Shown here: piece after piece, positions 42,309 to 51,881 of the stretch
How positions within the stretch are numbered: the stretch's first letter is position 1
Layout: the number at the start of each line of letters is the position of its first letter
From: Lacrimispora amygdalina
Lineage (GTDB): Bacteria > Bacillota > Clostridia > Lachnospirales > Lachnospiraceae
Assembly (NCBI RefSeq): GCF_900205965.1
Contig: NZ_OAOF01000009.1
Span: 1 to 64,000 of the forward strand
Direction: 5' to 3'
DNA: 64,000 nt
Notes under the pieces: generated by a model
Databases searched by the model: none
What the model was told of the DNA's origin: nothing
The model's input: the letters and a program-made list of their open reading frames with translations, nothing else
Made by a program: the position numbers and the translations under genes

Positions 42309-43904
42309 TTATCGTTTCATATTAACCAGTTCTTCCAGCATCTGATCGGTAACAGTGATGATTTTGGAGTTCGCCTGGAAACCTCTCTGGGTGGTAATCA
42401 TATCTGTCATTTCTGTGGCGAGGTCTACCTTTGCCATCTCCAGGTAATTTCCCATGATACGGCCTTCCGTACCTCCGGCCTCATATACACTTACATTTCC
42501 AGCACTGGCACCTGGTTTGTAATAATAACCGGAATCTTTTTCAAGACCCCCTAAGTTCGGAACACTTCCAAGAGCTATTTTTCCAATTACCATTGTTATG
42601 CCATCAGCAGATGTACCCACAATTGTTCCATCCTGCTGGATCTTGTAGCTGGAGAATTCGCCCAGTGAATCATCTGCTTTGGAATTATCCTTTTCTGAAT
42701 TAGATGCTGTTTTCTGAGCTGCATCTAATGATGCCTGCGCCTTATCAACAGCAACAGATGCTGCGGAAAGCTTTGCCTTTTGTGTATCAACTGAAATTTT
42801 AGCTGCATCACGTATACTTAGGGGGGAATCATCTTCCAGCTCTGAGAGTTTGTTCTGAGCGTTCTCCCATGTTGCTTTCGCTGTGTCCAAATCACCTTTC
42901 TTAGTCTCATAATCCGCTGGATCTGCAACTTTATCTGCCTGCCTGAAGTTAGTTAATGCAGTTAGATAATCTGTGTAATAAGTGTCAAGTACAGAAGCTG
43001 GTGTAAATCCAGCTAAAGCTTTAGGCGCCTGTAACTGAGCTTGTAATCGAATTAAATCATAATTCGCCTTCTCGTAATCATTTGATGCCGTATAATAGTC
43101 ATCCCTTTTAGTTGCATTTGTAAGATCACTTTGCCATGCAGCATAGGCATCATCCATTACTTTCTTTTTATCTGTAACTATAGTTTTCTGAGTATCAATT
43201 CCTGCTGTAGTAGATATATTATCATAATCTTTCTGAGCGGCTATATACGCATCTTTAGCCGCAACGTAAGCGGAATTCTGTGTGTTATATGCATTTTTAG
43301 CATCGTTTAAAGCCTTTAAAGCTTTCGCTACATTTTCACCATTCTGTTTACTTGCAGAACTCGCCAAATCCGCTTTCGATGGTAATTTTAACGGTGTTAA
43401 TGTTGCAGTATCATATGTATTATCATCCTGATTATAGCTAAAGCCATATACATAGTTACCGCTGTCATCAGTCAGATAACCATTTGGATCTACCTTAAAC
43501 TTACCAACTCTTGATAAATAAAGACCACTTGATTTTACTGCATCTTCACCGCTCAAAGAAAGAGGTGAATCTAACATAGGCCCCACTATAAAGAATCCAG
43601 TTCCATCTATCATACAATCCAGACCATTTGCGGAAGGTGCCATACTTCCTTTAGAAAAATCATATGTAATCGCACCTGTTGTAACACCGTATCCAACCTG
43701 GTTGGCATTCACCGCACCAACTCCACCAGCTTCCGTATTTCCACCGGATCCGGAACTGCTATTCTGATACATTGCATCTTTAAAAGACATGCTTCCTGCC
43801 TTGTAGCCCCATGTATTTACGTTTGCTATATTATTACCGATAACATCCATCTTTGCCTGATGTGCTCTTAGACCTGCAACACCAGCGAACATTGATCTAA
43901 CCAT
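42309..43904 (-). CDS. flgE: Flagellar hook protein FlgE with a coiled-coil insertion
   Basis: A 531-residue hook protein. The N-terminal region (MVRSMFAGVAGLRAHQAKMDVIGNNIANVNTWGYK and VGYGVTTGAITYDFSKG) and the C-terminal region (GRIMGNYLEMAKVDLATEMTDMITTQRGFQANSKIITVTDQMLEELVN) are typical. Residues about 175-412 are replaced by Ala/Asp/Lys-rich, heptad-like sequence (KALNDAKNAYNTQ, ASVAVDKAQASLDAAQK) rather than the usual beta-domains. The termini polymerise as hook; the insertion likely faces outward. The frame is intact. Confidence 0.94.
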   Translation of the reverse strand: MVRSMFAGVAGLRAHQAKMDVIGNNIANVNTWGYKAGSMSFKDAMYQNSSSGSGGNTEAGGVGAVNANQVGYGVTTGAITYDFSKGSMAPSANGLDCMIDGTGFFIVGPMLDSPLSLSGEDAVKSSGLYLSRVGKFKVDPNGYLTDDSGNYVYGFSYNQDDNTYDTATLTPLKLPSKADLASSASKQNGENVAKALKALNDAKNAYNTQNSAYVAAKDAYIAAQKDYDNISTTAGIDTQKTIVTDKKKVMDDAYAAWQSDLTNATKRDDYYTASNDYEKANYDLIRLQAQLQAPKALAGFTPASVLDTYYTDYLTALTNFRQADKVADPADYETKKGDLDTAKATWENAQNKLSELEDDSPLSIRDAAKISVDTQKAKLSAASVAVDKAQASLDAAQKTASNSEKDNSKADDSLGEFSSYKIQQDGTIVGTSADGITMVIGKIALGSVPNLGGLEKDSGYYYKPGASAGNVSVYEAGGTEGRIMGNYLEMAKVDLATEMTDMITTQRGFQANSKIITVTDQMLEELVNMKR

Positions 43905-43985
43905 AAATTTTATCCTTTCTCTTTCGAAACTGCCGTCACCTGATGTCAGTCAGACATACAGGCTGCGCCTCCATAAATGGTCCGG

Positions 43986-44357
43986 CTATAATAAAACGGC
44001 ACTGTCAATATTGGTAAAAATATTTTCTTTCATTTCATTTCCTGACATCGTTGTTACCACTGTGTTATTGGGTACATTGACAATAAATGCCCCTCGCTCA
44101 CTGATAATAACAACATCTTTCGCACCTTTTAAACGAGCTTTTTCCACTGCAGACTGTAAATCATCCAGAAATGAAGGAGTGACATTAATCCCTCTTTGAT
44201 TCACACGTTCTGTGGCATGCTTGGAAAAATGAAGTTTTTCTTCTCCGATCCGGTTGTTAAGAACATCACTGAAGCTGCTGCCACATTCTGATACTGTAGC
44301 CGCACTCCGCAGTTTTAACTGCCGGACATCTTCATACTGATTTATTTTTCCTATCAT
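43986..44357 (-). CDS. Flagellar operon protein of the TIGR02530 family
   Basis: About 123 residues from the ATG at 44357 (GGTGA upstream; a TTG at 44363 is possible). The family block LHFSKHATERVNQRGINVTPSFLDDL and the C-terminal DVVIISERGAFIVNVPNNTVVTTMSGNEMKENIFTNIDSAVLL are clear. These small proteins are conserved between flgD and flgE in Firmicutes; function unknown. Confidence 0.9.
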   Translation of the reverse strand: MIGKINQYEDVRQLKLRSAATVSECGSSFSDVLNNRIGEEKLHFSKHATERVNQRGINVTPSFLDDLQSAVEKARLKGAKDVVIISERGAFIVNVPNNTVVTTMSGNEMKENIFTNIDSAVLL

Positions 44358-44434
44358 TCTCAATCACCAACCATATCATCTGTTTAAACAGTAGTTTTAC
44401 CCTCTGTACTGTCAGAAGGAACTGTGTCCGCAGG

Positions 44435-45049
44435 CTAATCCTCGGTTCCCTTAGTACCATCTCCACCACTAGGCTTATCCTCAGTTCCCTTAGTACCATC
44501 TCCGCCACTAGGCTTATCCTCGGTTCCCTTAGTACCATCTCCGTCACCAGGCTTATCCTCGGTTCCCTTAGTACCATCAGCCGGAGCATGTCCCTTCTCA
44601 TAAACTGACATTACTCCAGACACAGGATAACCAGTCTTCGTATCATCATCCAGATAAAGAGTTGGAATACCATTATAAATATCAACACGGGTTACCGTAC
44701 CATTATGTTTTTCCATATTACCATTCTTGTCTAATGATCCGATTAATACTGTCTTTCCCATCATGGATGTACCATAATTGATTGTATTAACCTGGGCAAA
44801 GTCATCCATTGATGTGGAGAAATTATCCATTGCCTGCATCATGGCAATCTGAGTCATCTGAGTCATCATCTCAGAGTTATCCATTGGGCTGGACATATCC
44901 TGGTTCTCAAGCTGTGCAGCCAGAAGTTTAAAAAAACCTTCTATAGATACTTCGCTGTTTTTTTTCGTTTTTACATTAGAATCCGTATCAGTTGCAGCTG
45001 AGTTATATAACAGATTTCCAGCGCCGCCTATTGCATCCGTACTAGCCAT
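44435..45049 (-). CDS. flgD: Hook cap/scaffold protein FlgD with repeat tail
   Basis: About 204 residues from the ATG at 45049 (AAGGAG 6 bases upstream). The FlgD N-part (FFKLLAAQLENQDMSSPMDNSEMMTQMTQIAMMQAM) and a small beta part (about 95-145) are present. The rest is a 13-residue repeat GTKGTEDKPxxGD, three and a half copies. The stop is TAG exactly where each repeat has AAG (ED-K-P versus ED-stop-P), and an open frame of 16 more residues (PADTVPSDSTEGKTTV) follows before TAA. FlgD caps the hook as it grows. Confidence 0.92.
   Translation of the reverse strand: MASTDAIGGAGNLLYNSAATDTDSNVKTKKNSEVSIEGFFKLLAAQLENQDMSSPMDNSEMMTQMTQIAMMQAMDNFSTSMDDFAQVNTINYGTSMMGKTVLIGSLDKNGNMEKHNGTVTRVDIYNGIPTLYLDDDTKTGYPVSGVMSVYEKGHAPADGTKGTEDKPGDGDGTKGTEDKPSGGDGTKGTEDKPSGGDGTKGTED
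44441..44579 (-). repeat. 39-bp in-frame tandem repeat in flgD
   Basis: Units at 44441-44479, 44480-44518, 44519-44557 and a partial 44558-44579 differ by only a few bases. Each codes 13 residues, so copy-number change would keep the frame. It is a coding minisatellite. Confidence 0.9.
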
Positions 45050-45069
45050 TTTTATCTCCTTATCGTAAA

Positions 45070-46320
45070 TCACTCATTCATATCATCAGAATCCGGGTCT
45101 GAAATACCAAGTCTCAGTTTCTGGATAAAGTCATCACCAACATCATCGGAATGATTTTGCCGATGCTCTTGCTGCTCTCTTCCATTCCCCTGTTGTTCCT
45201 GTCCGTTATCTAAGTAATCCGCCTGATGTTTATCTACGATTACATGGACCGGACGCTCCAGGTTGTTCTCCAGAATGTTGCCTAACTCTCCGGCTGACTG
45301 AGACAGCAGTTTTAAGGTTTTGCTCTCCGTACAGACAACGGATACACTCATCTGATCCTTTTCATAAGCAACCTTAATGAGGATTTTTCCCAGGTTATGA
45401 GGCTCCAGCTGAACTTCCAGGCTCTTTTGGTCTGTCTTAATCTGTGACATAATTTGTTCCGAAAGTTTTGCATTCAGCTCTTCCAGATTCTGAACCGGTA
45501 AGGTAACATCAGCAGACTGGGTTTTATGAGTACTCATTTCAGACATATGTCCCGGCTCGATCAGCTTATCCTGAAGCATACCAGGGAATTTTTCCTGTGC
45601 GGCATCTTCGTCTGTCAGATTGTCTTTCTCATCTGTTCTTAACCGGTATCCAGGACCATCTGCATATATTCCCTTTTTTGCTGTCAATACTCCTGGTCCC
45701 TTCTCAGAAAGTAACTCCTTTGATCCAGGTCCTTTCTGTTCGCTCATTTTCATAAGAGCTTCTCCAGGTCCCTTCACTTCCTTCTTTTCTCCATCTTTTG
45801 GAAGAGCAAGAAGATTGCCTTGAACCTCCAACCCTAATTGGGAATCAGGTACAGACTTTTTGGGCATCTGACTATTTAATGTATTGAAGTCTAACTTTTC
45901 CTGAATCAGAGTACTATCATCTTTCGGGTTCCAGTTCTTAAGGCGAAACTCCTTAAGCAGCTGAAAAGAATCCATTGCTTTTGCATCAGCAGCATCTTCC
46001 TTTGACTTCAATACATCTGGCATCTGACCGTTTAACGATTTCAGGCTCTGGATCATTGCATCTTTTTCCTGCTGATCCTTAGATTCTGCTGCATCAGACT
46101 TTTGATCCTGTGGTGCCTGGGGTACCCCTGTACTTGATGCTGCTGTTTCCAGTTCCTTATTTAAATCTCTCTTGTCTTTGCTTCCAGTGTCTTTTCTTAA
46201 ATCTTTTTCTCTCAACATCTTCTTGAATCCGGATCTGTCACTTCCTGATGTTTCTTCCGTCTTCCGGGGCTTTGGCATCTGCCTGATTAAAAGATCCACA
46301 CTGTTTGTTTTCATCTCCAT
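45070..46320 (-). CDS. fliK: Hook-length control protein FliK
   Basis: A 416-residue protein with a long charged, low-complexity N-part and a C-terminal Flg_hook domain at about 275-385 (LSEQIMSQIKTDQKSLEVQLEPHNLGKILIKVAYEKDQMSVSVV). FliK measures the hook and triggers the FlhB switch through this C-domain. The C-terminal tail is Gln/His-rich. It lies 20 bases before flgD, usual order. Confidence 0.93.
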   Translation of the reverse strand: MEMKTNSVDLLIRQMPKPRKTEETSGSDRSGFKKMLREKDLRKDTGSKDKRDLNKELETAASSTGVPQAPQDQKSDAAESKDQQEKDAMIQSLKSLNGQMPDVLKSKEDAADAKAMDSFQLLKEFRLKNWNPKDDSTLIQEKLDFNTLNSQMPKKSVPDSQLGLEVQGNLLALPKDGEKKEVKGPGEALMKMSEQKGPGSKELLSEKGPGVLTAKKGIYADGPGYRLRTDEKDNLTDEDAAQEKFPGMLQDKLIEPGHMSEMSTHKTQSADVTLPVQNLEELNAKLSEQIMSQIKTDQKSLEVQLEPHNLGKILIKVAYEKDQMSVSVVCTESKTLKLLSQSAGELGNILENNLERPVHVIVDKHQADYLDNGQEQQGNGREQQEHRQNHSDDVGDDFIQKLRLGISDPDSDDMNE

Positions 46321-46394
46321 TGTTTTCCCCCCTTTCTCTGTTCTGCCTTAAGGCATTGATTATATGGTAACTGCCGTATATGAATCCGGCAGGA

Positions 46395-46844
46395 CTACCT
46401 GCTGCTGCGAACTGACATGGTATTGGAAACAAATTCCTCGATAAACAGTTCTTCACTTTTTAGCATGTCCTTGTTGTATTGGTCCATCTTCTTCTCTTTT
46501 AATTTATCAATGGACGCCTTTTCTTTTTTCGCCTCAATCACTTCTGTACGCTTTTGTTCCTCTTTTTTCTTCATTTTCAGAAGGACACCCTGTTCCGAAA
46601 CAATTCTCTGCTGAACGAAAGTGATATAGCGCTCATATTCTCTCATAATATTAACAGTTACTCCACACAAGGTATCTTCTCTGTACCTCACAGTCGCGAG
46701 ACGGCTCTTCTCCATCAGCTCTTCGATCCGCTTTTCCTGCTGTGCTATCCCCGCAAGAATTTGTGCATGTTCCGTTTTGAGATTTTCCAGTACCTGATCC
46801 TTATAATTTAGAACGGTATCAAGAGGGAAATTGAATTTTTTCAT
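46395..46844 (-). CDS. fliJ: Export chaperone-escort protein FliJ
   Basis: A 149-residue coiled-coil protein with the FliJ pattern (FPLDTVLNYKDQVLENLKTEHAQILAGIAQQEKRIEELMEK), basic overall. It is the stalk-like partner of the FliI ATPase ring. It follows fliI by 22 bases. Confidence 0.93.
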   Translation of the reverse strand: MKKFNFPLDTVLNYKDQVLENLKTEHAQILAGIAQQEKRIEELMEKSRLATVRYREDTLCGVTVNIMREYERYITFVQQRIVSEQGVLLKMKKKEEQKRTEVIEAKKEKASIDKLKEKKMDQYNKDMLKSEELFIEEFVSNTMSVRSSR

Positions 46845-46866
46845 CTTCAGCCTTCTTTCACAAAGT

Positions 46867-48168
46867 TTACTTTAAAATTAATCTCATTTTCTCAAGCGTT
46901 TCTTCATAGCTGTCATTCTCATCGATCCCCTGACACAAAAACTGGTTGATCTTTTCTATCTTGGCAATGGCAACATCCAATTTGGGATTAGTCCCCGATT
47001 TGTACGCACCAATGGAAATTAAATCTTCATTTTTTTCATAAAGGCTTAAAATGTCTCTGATTTCGGAAGCCATCTTTCTGTGCTCATCCGATACAATGTT
47101 AGTCATAAGACGAGATATACTGGCGCTTACATCAATTGCCGGAAAATGGTTGGCATTGGCCAGTTTTCTGCTCAGTACGATATGACCGTCTACAATACCC
47201 CGTACCGTATCGGCAATGGGTTCATTGGTGTCATCACCCTCTACCAGAACGGTGTAGATTCCGGTAATGGATCCTTCTTTAAAATTACCGCTTCTTTCCA
47301 GAAGTTTTGGAAATTCCGCATAAATGGAAGGGGTGTACCCTCTGGCTACAGGCGGCTCTCCAATGGCAAGACCGATCTCTCTTTGTGCCATGGCGAAACG
47401 GGTCAGGGAGTCCATCATAAGGAGCACATCTTTTCCCTGGTTTTTAAAGTACTCTGCAATCGTAGTAGCAACAAGCGGACATTTCATGCGAAGCATGGCA
47501 GGCTGGTCTGAAGTGGCAACAATTAAAACCGAGCGTTTCATTCCTTCCGGACCTAAATCCTTTTCAATAAACTCTCTTACCTCCCGTCCACGCTCTCCCA
47601 CCAGTGCAACAACGTTAATATCGGCTTTCACATTCCTGGCTATCATTCCAAGCAATGTACTTTTTCCAACACCGCTGCCTGCAAAGATACCGATACGCTG
47701 CCCTTTACCGATGGTATTCATACCATCAATAGCCTTGACGCCGAATTCCAATGTATCTGAAATAGGCGGGCGGGTCATAGGATTAATATAGGGATTCTCC
47801 ACATAATAATATCTGGGGTTTTCAAAAGGTCCCTTTCCATCCATGGGCTCTCCCTTGGCATCAATAATCCGGCCTCTTAAAAAATCTCCTACAGGTATCT
47901 TCAAACGCCTTCTTGTATTTCTTACAAAGCTGCCTGCAGCTATTCCACTCATGTTCTCATAGGCCATAAGCTGAATCTTATCATCTTTGAATCCAACCAC
48001 TTCCACTGGAATCTGTTCTTTTCTGTCCTCATTGTAAATATAAGCAATATCTCCAATGCTGGCCTTTCCACCGGAAGCTTCCATAGACATGCCAACAATA
48101 TTCTCAATCTTGCCGATATGGTCTATGGTCTCTGTTTTCATGATTAAGTCCGATAAATCTTTGAACAT
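46867..48168 (-). CDS. fliI: Flagellar export ATPase FliI
   Basis: A 433-residue F1-like ATPase: Walker A in GIFAGSGVGKSTLLGM, Walker B VLLMMDSLTRFAMAQREIGLAIGEPPVARGYTPS, and the catalytic Glu in VALVGERGREV. It unloads chaperones at the export gate. It follows fliH, its regulator, by 14 bases. Confidence 0.98.
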   Translation of the reverse strand: MFKDLSDLIMKTETIDHIGKIENIVGMSMEASGGKASIGDIAYIYNEDRKEQIPVEVVGFKDDKIQLMAYENMSGIAAGSFVRNTRRRLKIPVGDFLRGRIIDAKGEPMDGKGPFENPRYYYVENPYINPMTRPPISDTLEFGVKAIDGMNTIGKGQRIGIFAGSGVGKSTLLGMIARNVKADINVVALVGERGREVREFIEKDLGPEGMKRSVLIVATSDQPAMLRMKCPLVATTIAEYFKNQGKDVLLMMDSLTRFAMAQREIGLAIGEPPVARGYTPSIYAEFPKLLERSGNFKEGSITGIYTVLVEGDDTNEPIADTVRGIVDGHIVLSRKLANANHFPAIDVSASISRLMTNIVSDEHRKMASEIRDILSLYEKNEDLISIGAYKSGTNPKLDVAIAKIEKINQFLCQGIDENDSYEETLEKMRLILK

Positions 48169-48182
48169 ACGGATTCCTCCTG

Positions 48183-48953
48183 CTACAGTCTTGCGTTATT
48201 AAGAATTCCCTTAATATTTTCGATCTGGGTATTTACGCTGACATCAATAATCTCTTCTGGAAGCTCGATAATGCATGTACCCTCTTCGGAATGTTCCATG
48301 GCAACAATCTTGATATTGCCTGATATATGGGAAAGCTCATTTAACAGTCCCACATCTCCCTGGATCATCATTCCTGCATCCTTTTGAGATACATAAATCT
48401 TCACCCACTGCGTTTTTTTCAGTTTACCTGCTGCAGCCACTATCATACGTTTGATGATCTCACCGCTTGATTTTAAGCTGGTCTGTATCACCTTTTCCGC
48501 TATGGTTAAAGTTACCCGTTTTAAATCATCAATGTACGTTTCAATAATCCTGTTTTTCTCATCTGTAACACTTTCTATGGTTGACCGGATGGATTCACGG
48601 AATTCGTTCATATGTAAATCCAGTTCTTCCTTATGCTCTTCGTACGCAGCCGTGCGTCCTTCCTGCAATCCGGTCTCATAGCCCTGCTGATAACCGCTTT
48701 CTCTGGCATCTGCCAGAATCTTTTCGGCTTCTTCCCTTGCCTGTTTCACAATGTCTTCTGCCCGGTTATACGCTTCTTCGTAAATCTCTTCAATCCTAAG
48801 ATTATTTTCTTCGTGTTCCGGCCGGAACTGTTCTTCCTCCGGTTCAGCGGTTTCCTTTTTCAACACTACATCTTCAAATTTCTGCTGAAATCCATATTCC
48901 AGAACCAGATCTGCAGCCTGGGGACCTTTGATAATATTAGGCAATGATATCAT
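48183..48953 (-). CDS. fliH: Export ATPase regulator FliH
   Basis: A 256-residue protein with an acidic N-terminus, a coiled coil with small-residue periodicity (REEAEKILADARESGYQQGYETGLQEGR) and the C-terminal FliH domain (KKTQWVKIYVSQKDA). It links FliI to the C-ring. The start overlaps the fliG end by 17 bases. Confidence 0.95.
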   Translation of the reverse strand: MISLPNIIKGPQAADLVLEYGFQQKFEDVVLKKETAEPEEEQFRPEHEENNLRIEEIYEEAYNRAEDIVKQAREEAEKILADARESGYQQGYETGLQEGRTAAYEEHKEELDLHMNEFRESIRSTIESVTDEKNRIIETYIDDLKRVTLTIAEKVIQTSLKSSGEIIKRMIVAAAGKLKKTQWVKIYVSQKDAGMMIQGDVGLLNELSHISGNIKIVAMEHSEEGTCIIELPEEIIDVSVNTQIENIKGILNNARL

Positions 48954-49941
48954 CCTTTCCGCCCTTGCTGATTATCAGCTCGCCTTCTTCTTCCAGACGC
49001 CTGATAATACTAACAATTCTCTGCTGTGCCTCTTCGACATCCTTCAGACGGACATTAACTGTAACTTCCATGTCGGACTGAATGCTTTCCTTCATACGGG
49101 TTGACATATTGGAGAAAATAACATCTGTAATCTGTTTATTTGCATTCTTAAGCGCATAAACCATATCTTTCATATCGCATTCGCGGATAAAACGCTGAAT
49201 GGATCTGTCGTCCATCGTAATAATATCTTCGAAAACGAACATCTTCTTGCGGATGGTATCTGCCAGTTCCGCATCTTTTCTTCCCAACTCGTCGAAGATA
49301 AGTTTTTCGTTTCCTCTGTCCATATGGTTCATTACGTTTGCTATGTAATCGATACCGCCAACTGTTGTGTAATCAGTTGTAAGAATGCCGGAGAATTTCT
49401 TCTTAATCTCATTCTCTACTATCTTAATAGCTTCCGGAGAAGCACTTTCCATTCTGGCAATAGATTCCACCACTTTAAGACGCTTCTCAGGAGGAAGCTC
49501 CGATATCAGCTGCGCTGTCATCTCCTCATTCGTATAGGATAAAACCAGTGCGATGGTCTGTGCTCTCTCATGCTGGAGAATTGAGAAAAGATTCTTGGAA
49601 TCACTCTTCCGGATAAAGCCAAAGGATCTGGATTTAAGGGACTGGGTAACTTTCTGGAGCAGGCTGTTGGCAGTACTTTCCCCAAATGCCTTTTCCAGAA
49701 CTGTTCTTGCATATTCCAGTCCACCGTCTGTTACCACCTTCTGAGTTAAACAGGTTTTATAAAACTCATCTAATACCGCCTGTGTGGTATCTGACTCAAC
49801 ATGTCCCAGCTTTGCAACTTCGACGGTTAATTTCTCTATCTCTTCTTCACTCAGATACTTATATATTTTGGAAGCCTTATCCACGCCGAGTGAAACAATA
49901 ACTGTTGCCGCTTTCTGTTCCGGCGTAAGATTAGTCGTCAT
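48937..49941 (-). CDS. fliG: Motor switch protein FliG
   Basis: About 334 residues from the ATG at 49941 (GGAGG 8 bases upstream). N-, middle and C-domains are complete, with the EHPQ-like motif as LQHERAQTIALVL and charged torque helix residues in LGRKDAELADTIRKKMFVFEDI. It joins the MS ring to the C-ring and meets the stators. Confidence 0.98.
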   Translation of the reverse strand: MTTNLTPEQKAATVIVSLGVDKASKIYKYLSEEEIEKLTVEVAKLGHVESDTTQAVLDEFYKTCLTQKVVTDGGLEYARTVLEKAFGESTANSLLQKVTQSLKSRSFGFIRKSDSKNLFSILQHERAQTIALVLSYTNEEMTAQLISELPPEKRLKVVESIARMESASPEAIKIVENEIKKKFSGILTTDYTTVGGIDYIANVMNHMDRGNEKLIFDELGRKDAELADTIRKKMFVFEDIITMDDRSIQRFIRECDMKDMVYALKNANKQITDVIFSNMSTRMKESIQSDMEVTVNVRLKDVEEAQQRIVSIIRRLEEEGELIISKGGKDDIIA

Positions 49942-51526
49942 TATTGTTTCCTCCATTTAACCAGGTCTTTAATAGCTGTGCTGAAATTTCAGGATTCTGC
50001 TCTGCAAATTCACGGACGCTGTCTCGCAGTTCTGCAACTTTGTCCTCTTCCGGAACAAGAATCTCAATTTCCTGGTCTTCATCCCCAGGCACAGGAAGTA
50101 TACCCGGTACATCTTCCTGACTGTCTTCCATCTCTTCTTCAAGAGCCCTTTTTCTTCTTCTGCGCCGAACAACGAGAATAATGATAAGGATAAACAGAAG
50201 TACCCCAGCCAGTGCTCCAATCAGAATCCACTGATTAATCAGTATACCGTTCGTACTTGCTTCTGCAGGTTTTTCCGGTTCTTTCGGAACATCAATTGTA
50301 TAGAATGGTGCCGCCACAGCCGTGATCTTCTCCGCCCGGTCAGCCTGAGCAATTCCTGCTGCATTCCCAGTAAGATTGCGTATATCATCTATACTCAGTG
50401 AACCAAAATCGCTGCCATTTACCACCACTGAAACAGTAAGGTTCTCGATACTTCCAGGGCTAACCTGTCCCTGTTCCTTTATCTGATTTAATAAGTACTT
50501 TCTGTTTAAGCTGCTGGAGGCATATGCATTATCCTGGTTTTGTCCTCCCGCATTGTACTGGGGAATGTCCGCATTGGCTTCTGAACCGGCTACTCCGGAA
50601 GCTGTCTGGCCATCACCGGAATATTCCTTGGTAATGGATTCCTCAGAAGTAAGACCAGTCTTATCCTTTTCGTCGATCTTTTCCGGTGTATTGTAGACAA
50701 TACTTTCCCTGATCAGTTTATCCATGTTAACGGTACCTTTTACAGATACCCGTACATTGCCATTGCCATAGACCGGACCCAGCACGTTCATTACTTTTGC
50801 TGAAATCTGATCTTCAATCAGTTTTTCTATCTCATCTGCCGCTTTACCGGAATCGGAATCACTATCTCCGGCTTTGGTTGATACTTCACGTCCGTTTCCG
50901 TCAAAGACGGATACATTATCGATAACCATTCCCGGAATACTTCTTGATATTAGAAGTTGTATGGAATTGGCCTGTTCTTCTGTTGGAGACCCGCCGTCCT
51001 TCATAACGACAACAGCCTGGGCACTTGCTTCCTCCGCGCTGTCTTCTGACAATGCATATTTAGAAGTATCTCCCAGGGCTATCGTAACATATGCTTCTTT
51101 TACTCCATCAAAAATCTGAATCGTAGATCCAATTCTTGTCTCCAGATCGTACAGCTTAAATGTCTGTCGATCGGAATCTGTAGTCATAAGATTGACATTG
51201 TTTTTAAAAACATCATATGTAAAACCGCTCTTGGGATATCCTTCTGACACCAGTTTCGCTCTCGTGGTGTCCATATTCTCAGTCGGAACCTTTATGTCAC
51301 CGTCGTCAAACTGGTAATCAATCCCATCCTCCTGCAGTTTTCCAATAATCTGTTTTGCTTCTTCACTACTCACCCCGGTAAACATAACTTCATACGGCTT
51401 CTGACGCATGGACAGTGCCGCAACCACTGCACCGCTTATTACCAATACGCCAATTACTGCCGCAATAATAATCTTCTTCGTCTTATCACTCAGTTTACCT
51501 AATAAATCCTTAATTTTTTCCATCAT
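49931..51526 (-). CDS. fliF: MS-ring protein FliF
   Basis: A 531-residue FliF with two membrane helices (about 19-40 and 434-455), ring-building motifs in between (KPYEVMFTGVSSEEAKQIIGKL; ERQ-type GYPKSGFTYD), and a C-terminal FliG-binding tail (VREFAEQNPEISAQLLKTWLNG). It makes the first flagellar ring in the membrane. A second Met three bases in could also be the start. Confidence 0.97.
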   Translation of the reverse strand: MMEKIKDLLGKLSDKTKKIIIAAVIGVLVISGAVVAALSMRQKPYEVMFTGVSSEEAKQIIGKLQEDGIDYQFDDGDIKVPTENMDTTRAKLVSEGYPKSGFTYDVFKNNVNLMTTDSDRQTFKLYDLETRIGSTIQIFDGVKEAYVTIALGDTSKYALSEDSAEEASAQAVVVMKDGGSPTEEQANSIQLLISRSIPGMVIDNVSVFDGNGREVSTKAGDSDSDSGKAADEIEKLIEDQISAKVMNVLGPVYGNGNVRVSVKGTVNMDKLIRESIVYNTPEKIDEKDKTGLTSEESITKEYSGDGQTASGVAGSEANADIPQYNAGGQNQDNAYASSSLNRKYLLNQIKEQGQVSPGSIENLTVSVVVNGSDFGSLSIDDIRNLTGNAAGIAQADRAEKITAVAAPFYTIDVPKEPEKPAEASTNGILINQWILIGALAGVLLFILIIILVVRRRRRKRALEEEMEDSQEDVPGILPVPGDEDQEIEILVPEEDKVAELRDSVREFAEQNPEISAQLLKTWLNGGNNNDD

Positions 51527-51552
51527 CGCGTACGTCCGCCCTGCTATCTGTT

Positions 51553-51864
51553 TTAAATACTAATACGAATAATTTCCGTATAAGCTTCCAATGCCTTATT
51601 CCTAAGCGCCGATAAAAGTTCTACGGATAACTGGGCCTTTGCCGCTGCAGCAGGCACTGTATGTGCATCATCTATCTGTCCGGTAGACAAAAGATACTGC
51701 TGTCTGCTTAAGTCTGATTCTGTCGTTTTTACGTTCTCAACTGCTTCTTTAAAAATATCCTGAAATGCAGGACCTGCATTCTGTCCGGATCCCACCTTTT
51801 TTGCTGTTCCTAAATCCGCTATGGAGTCCAATGTGCGAATGGGTGTTATGAACATCTGTTCCAT
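51553..51864 (-). CDS. fliE: Hook-basal body adaptor FliE
   Basis: A 103-residue FliE with FQDIFKEAVENVKTTESDLSRQQYLLSTGQIDDAHTVPAAAAKAQLSVELLSALRNKALEAYTEIIR, complete. It links the MS ring and rod. It directly follows flgB, with no flgC between. Confidence 0.95.
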   Translation of the reverse strand: MEQMFITPIRTLDSIADLGTAKKVGSGQNAGPAFQDIFKEAVENVKTTESDLSRQQYLLSTGQIDDAHTVPAAAAKAQLSVELLSALRNKALEAYTEIIRISI

Positions 51865-51881
51865 CTTATATGCCTCCCGTT

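Noticed and set aside
44441..44579. Short regularly repeated units that might suggest a CRISPR array
   Set aside because: Units are directly adjacent with no unique spacers, 39 bp = 13 codons in frame, and lie inside flgD. It is a coding tandem repeat.
44332..44601. 89-codon minus-strand frame with repeated MVLREPRISLV
   Set aside because: It is the flgD repeat read in another frame; it has no ribosome site.
47080..47791. Two plus-strand frames of 143 and 155 codons
   Set aside because: Antisense to the FliI ATPase core; no family pattern and no ribosome site.
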